Shown one piece after another: positions 5,511 to 5,727 of a stretch of DNA of 5,727 nt. This DNA is from Anaerolineae bacterium (GTDB lineage Bacteria > Chloroflexota > Anaerolineae > Anaerolineales > Anaerolineaceae): NCBI GenBank assembly GCA_016213455.1, contig JACRAG010000531.1:1-5727 (forward strand), written 5' to 3'. The notes under the pieces are model-generated. The model searched no databases, was not told where the DNA came from, and saw only the letters and a program-made list of their open reading frames with translations. How positions within the stretch are numbered: the stretch's first letter is position 1; every line of letters begins with the position of its first letter. Both the position numbers and the translations under genes were made by a program.

Positions 5511-5519
5511 ATTGTAGCA
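5511..5519 (-). promoter_or_regulatory. Extended -10 promoter candidate for the minus-strand operon
   Basis: On the minus strand the sequence reads TGCTACAAT, a TGn extension followed by TACAAT, one change from TATAAT. There is no good -35 hexamer at 16-18 bp, which is tolerated by extended -10 promoters. Transcription would begin near 5504, leaving about 25 nt before ATG 5478, enough for the GAGGAA ribosome site. Confidence 0.5.
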
Positions 5520-5727
5520 CAGCGCCGGGCGGGTTGGTTTTGTTCTCCCCGCCCCGCGGGTGCATATCAAATCGGGAACGAATTCACCCCACCCCTGCCC
5601 CCTTTCAAGGGTAGGTTTTCAACGGCCAAGGGTCTGGGAAGAAACGACCCAGAGGCAGGGGATCTCGGTTCATCAAAGCTGCCAGGATCACATCCAAACC
5701 GCGGGAAAAACAACTGAGGATCCGACT
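5520..5727. other. Right flank without identified gene; inverted repeats
   Basis: No gene is recognised. CCCCTGCC (5592-5599) is complementary to GGCAGGGG (5654-5661), and directly inside the right arm TCTGGG (5633-5638) pairs with CCCAGA (5648-5653), so 5592-5661 can fold into a branched structure. A short CCCT/AGGG hairpin (about 5600-5611) would compete with the outer stem. On the minus strand a frame is open from the window edge to a TGA at 5607-5605 (40 codons, ending FFPDPWPLKTYP); it might be the end of an upstream gene, but a second frame is also open there, so I do not call it. Confidence 0.35.

Noticed and set aside
1..5727. CRISPR array, tRNA or rRNA gene, or phage defence system
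   Set aside because: No regularly spaced repeats, no cloverleaf or rRNA signatures, and no nuclease, helicase or toxin genes were seen on either strand.

Overview
The window looks like chromosomal DNA from a GC-rich bacterium. Gene style (lipoprotein-type binding protein, Opp/Dpp-type permeases, GTG start, low-complexity linker after the lipobox) fits Chloroflexota, class Anaerolineae, best. That assignment is an inference from general resemblance, because the window has no rRNA or marker gene.

Layout: positions 1-300 carry no convincing gene. They hold two adjacent perfect hairpins (10-52), a degenerate inverted-repeat element bounded by TGTCA/TGACA (about 54-198), and an AT-rich stretch with a perfect consensus promoter (TTGACA, 16 bp, TATAAT; 265-292). 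A leader of about 110 nt follows. Next comes a plus-strand transport operon: an SBP_bac_5 (peptide/nickel family) lipoprotein (413-2083), then a DppB-type permease (2157-3233) and a DppC-type permease (3241-4167). A very strong hairpin with a U-tract separates the binding-protein gene from the permeases, and a second intrinsic terminator (4189-4219) ends the operon. No ATPase gene is present, so the energising subunits must be encoded elsewhere or shared.

The right part is a convergent minus-strand pair. A YhcH/YjgK/YiaL-family cupin-like protein (5014-5478) overlaps by ATGA a membrane protein with an HEAIH motif resembling the DUF3267 putative zincin peptidases (4415-5017). An extended -10 promoter candidate lies just upstream at 5511-5519. 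The 247-bp gap between the converging units holds the plus-strand terminator and a perfect GC-rich hairpin. The last 200 bases show inverted repeats and no identified gene.

The most notable observation is that the binding protein appears to be a complete circular permutant of the SBP_bac_5 fold. Sequence that normally follows the first 110 or so residues comes first, directly after the lipoprotein signal and linker. The canonical N-terminal segment (LVWMQNGEP..., QQIYEGLLNY, PALAES, YTFKLRPGVRFHDG, ADDVVASF) is moved intact to the C-terminus. The native termini are joined around residues 430-440, and the new termini fall at one surface-loop position of the usual fold. This reads as a deliberate, full-length protein and not as a truncated pseudogene. 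All three transporter proteins also carry cysteines only in pairs in their extracytoplasmic parts, apart from the lipobox cysteine.
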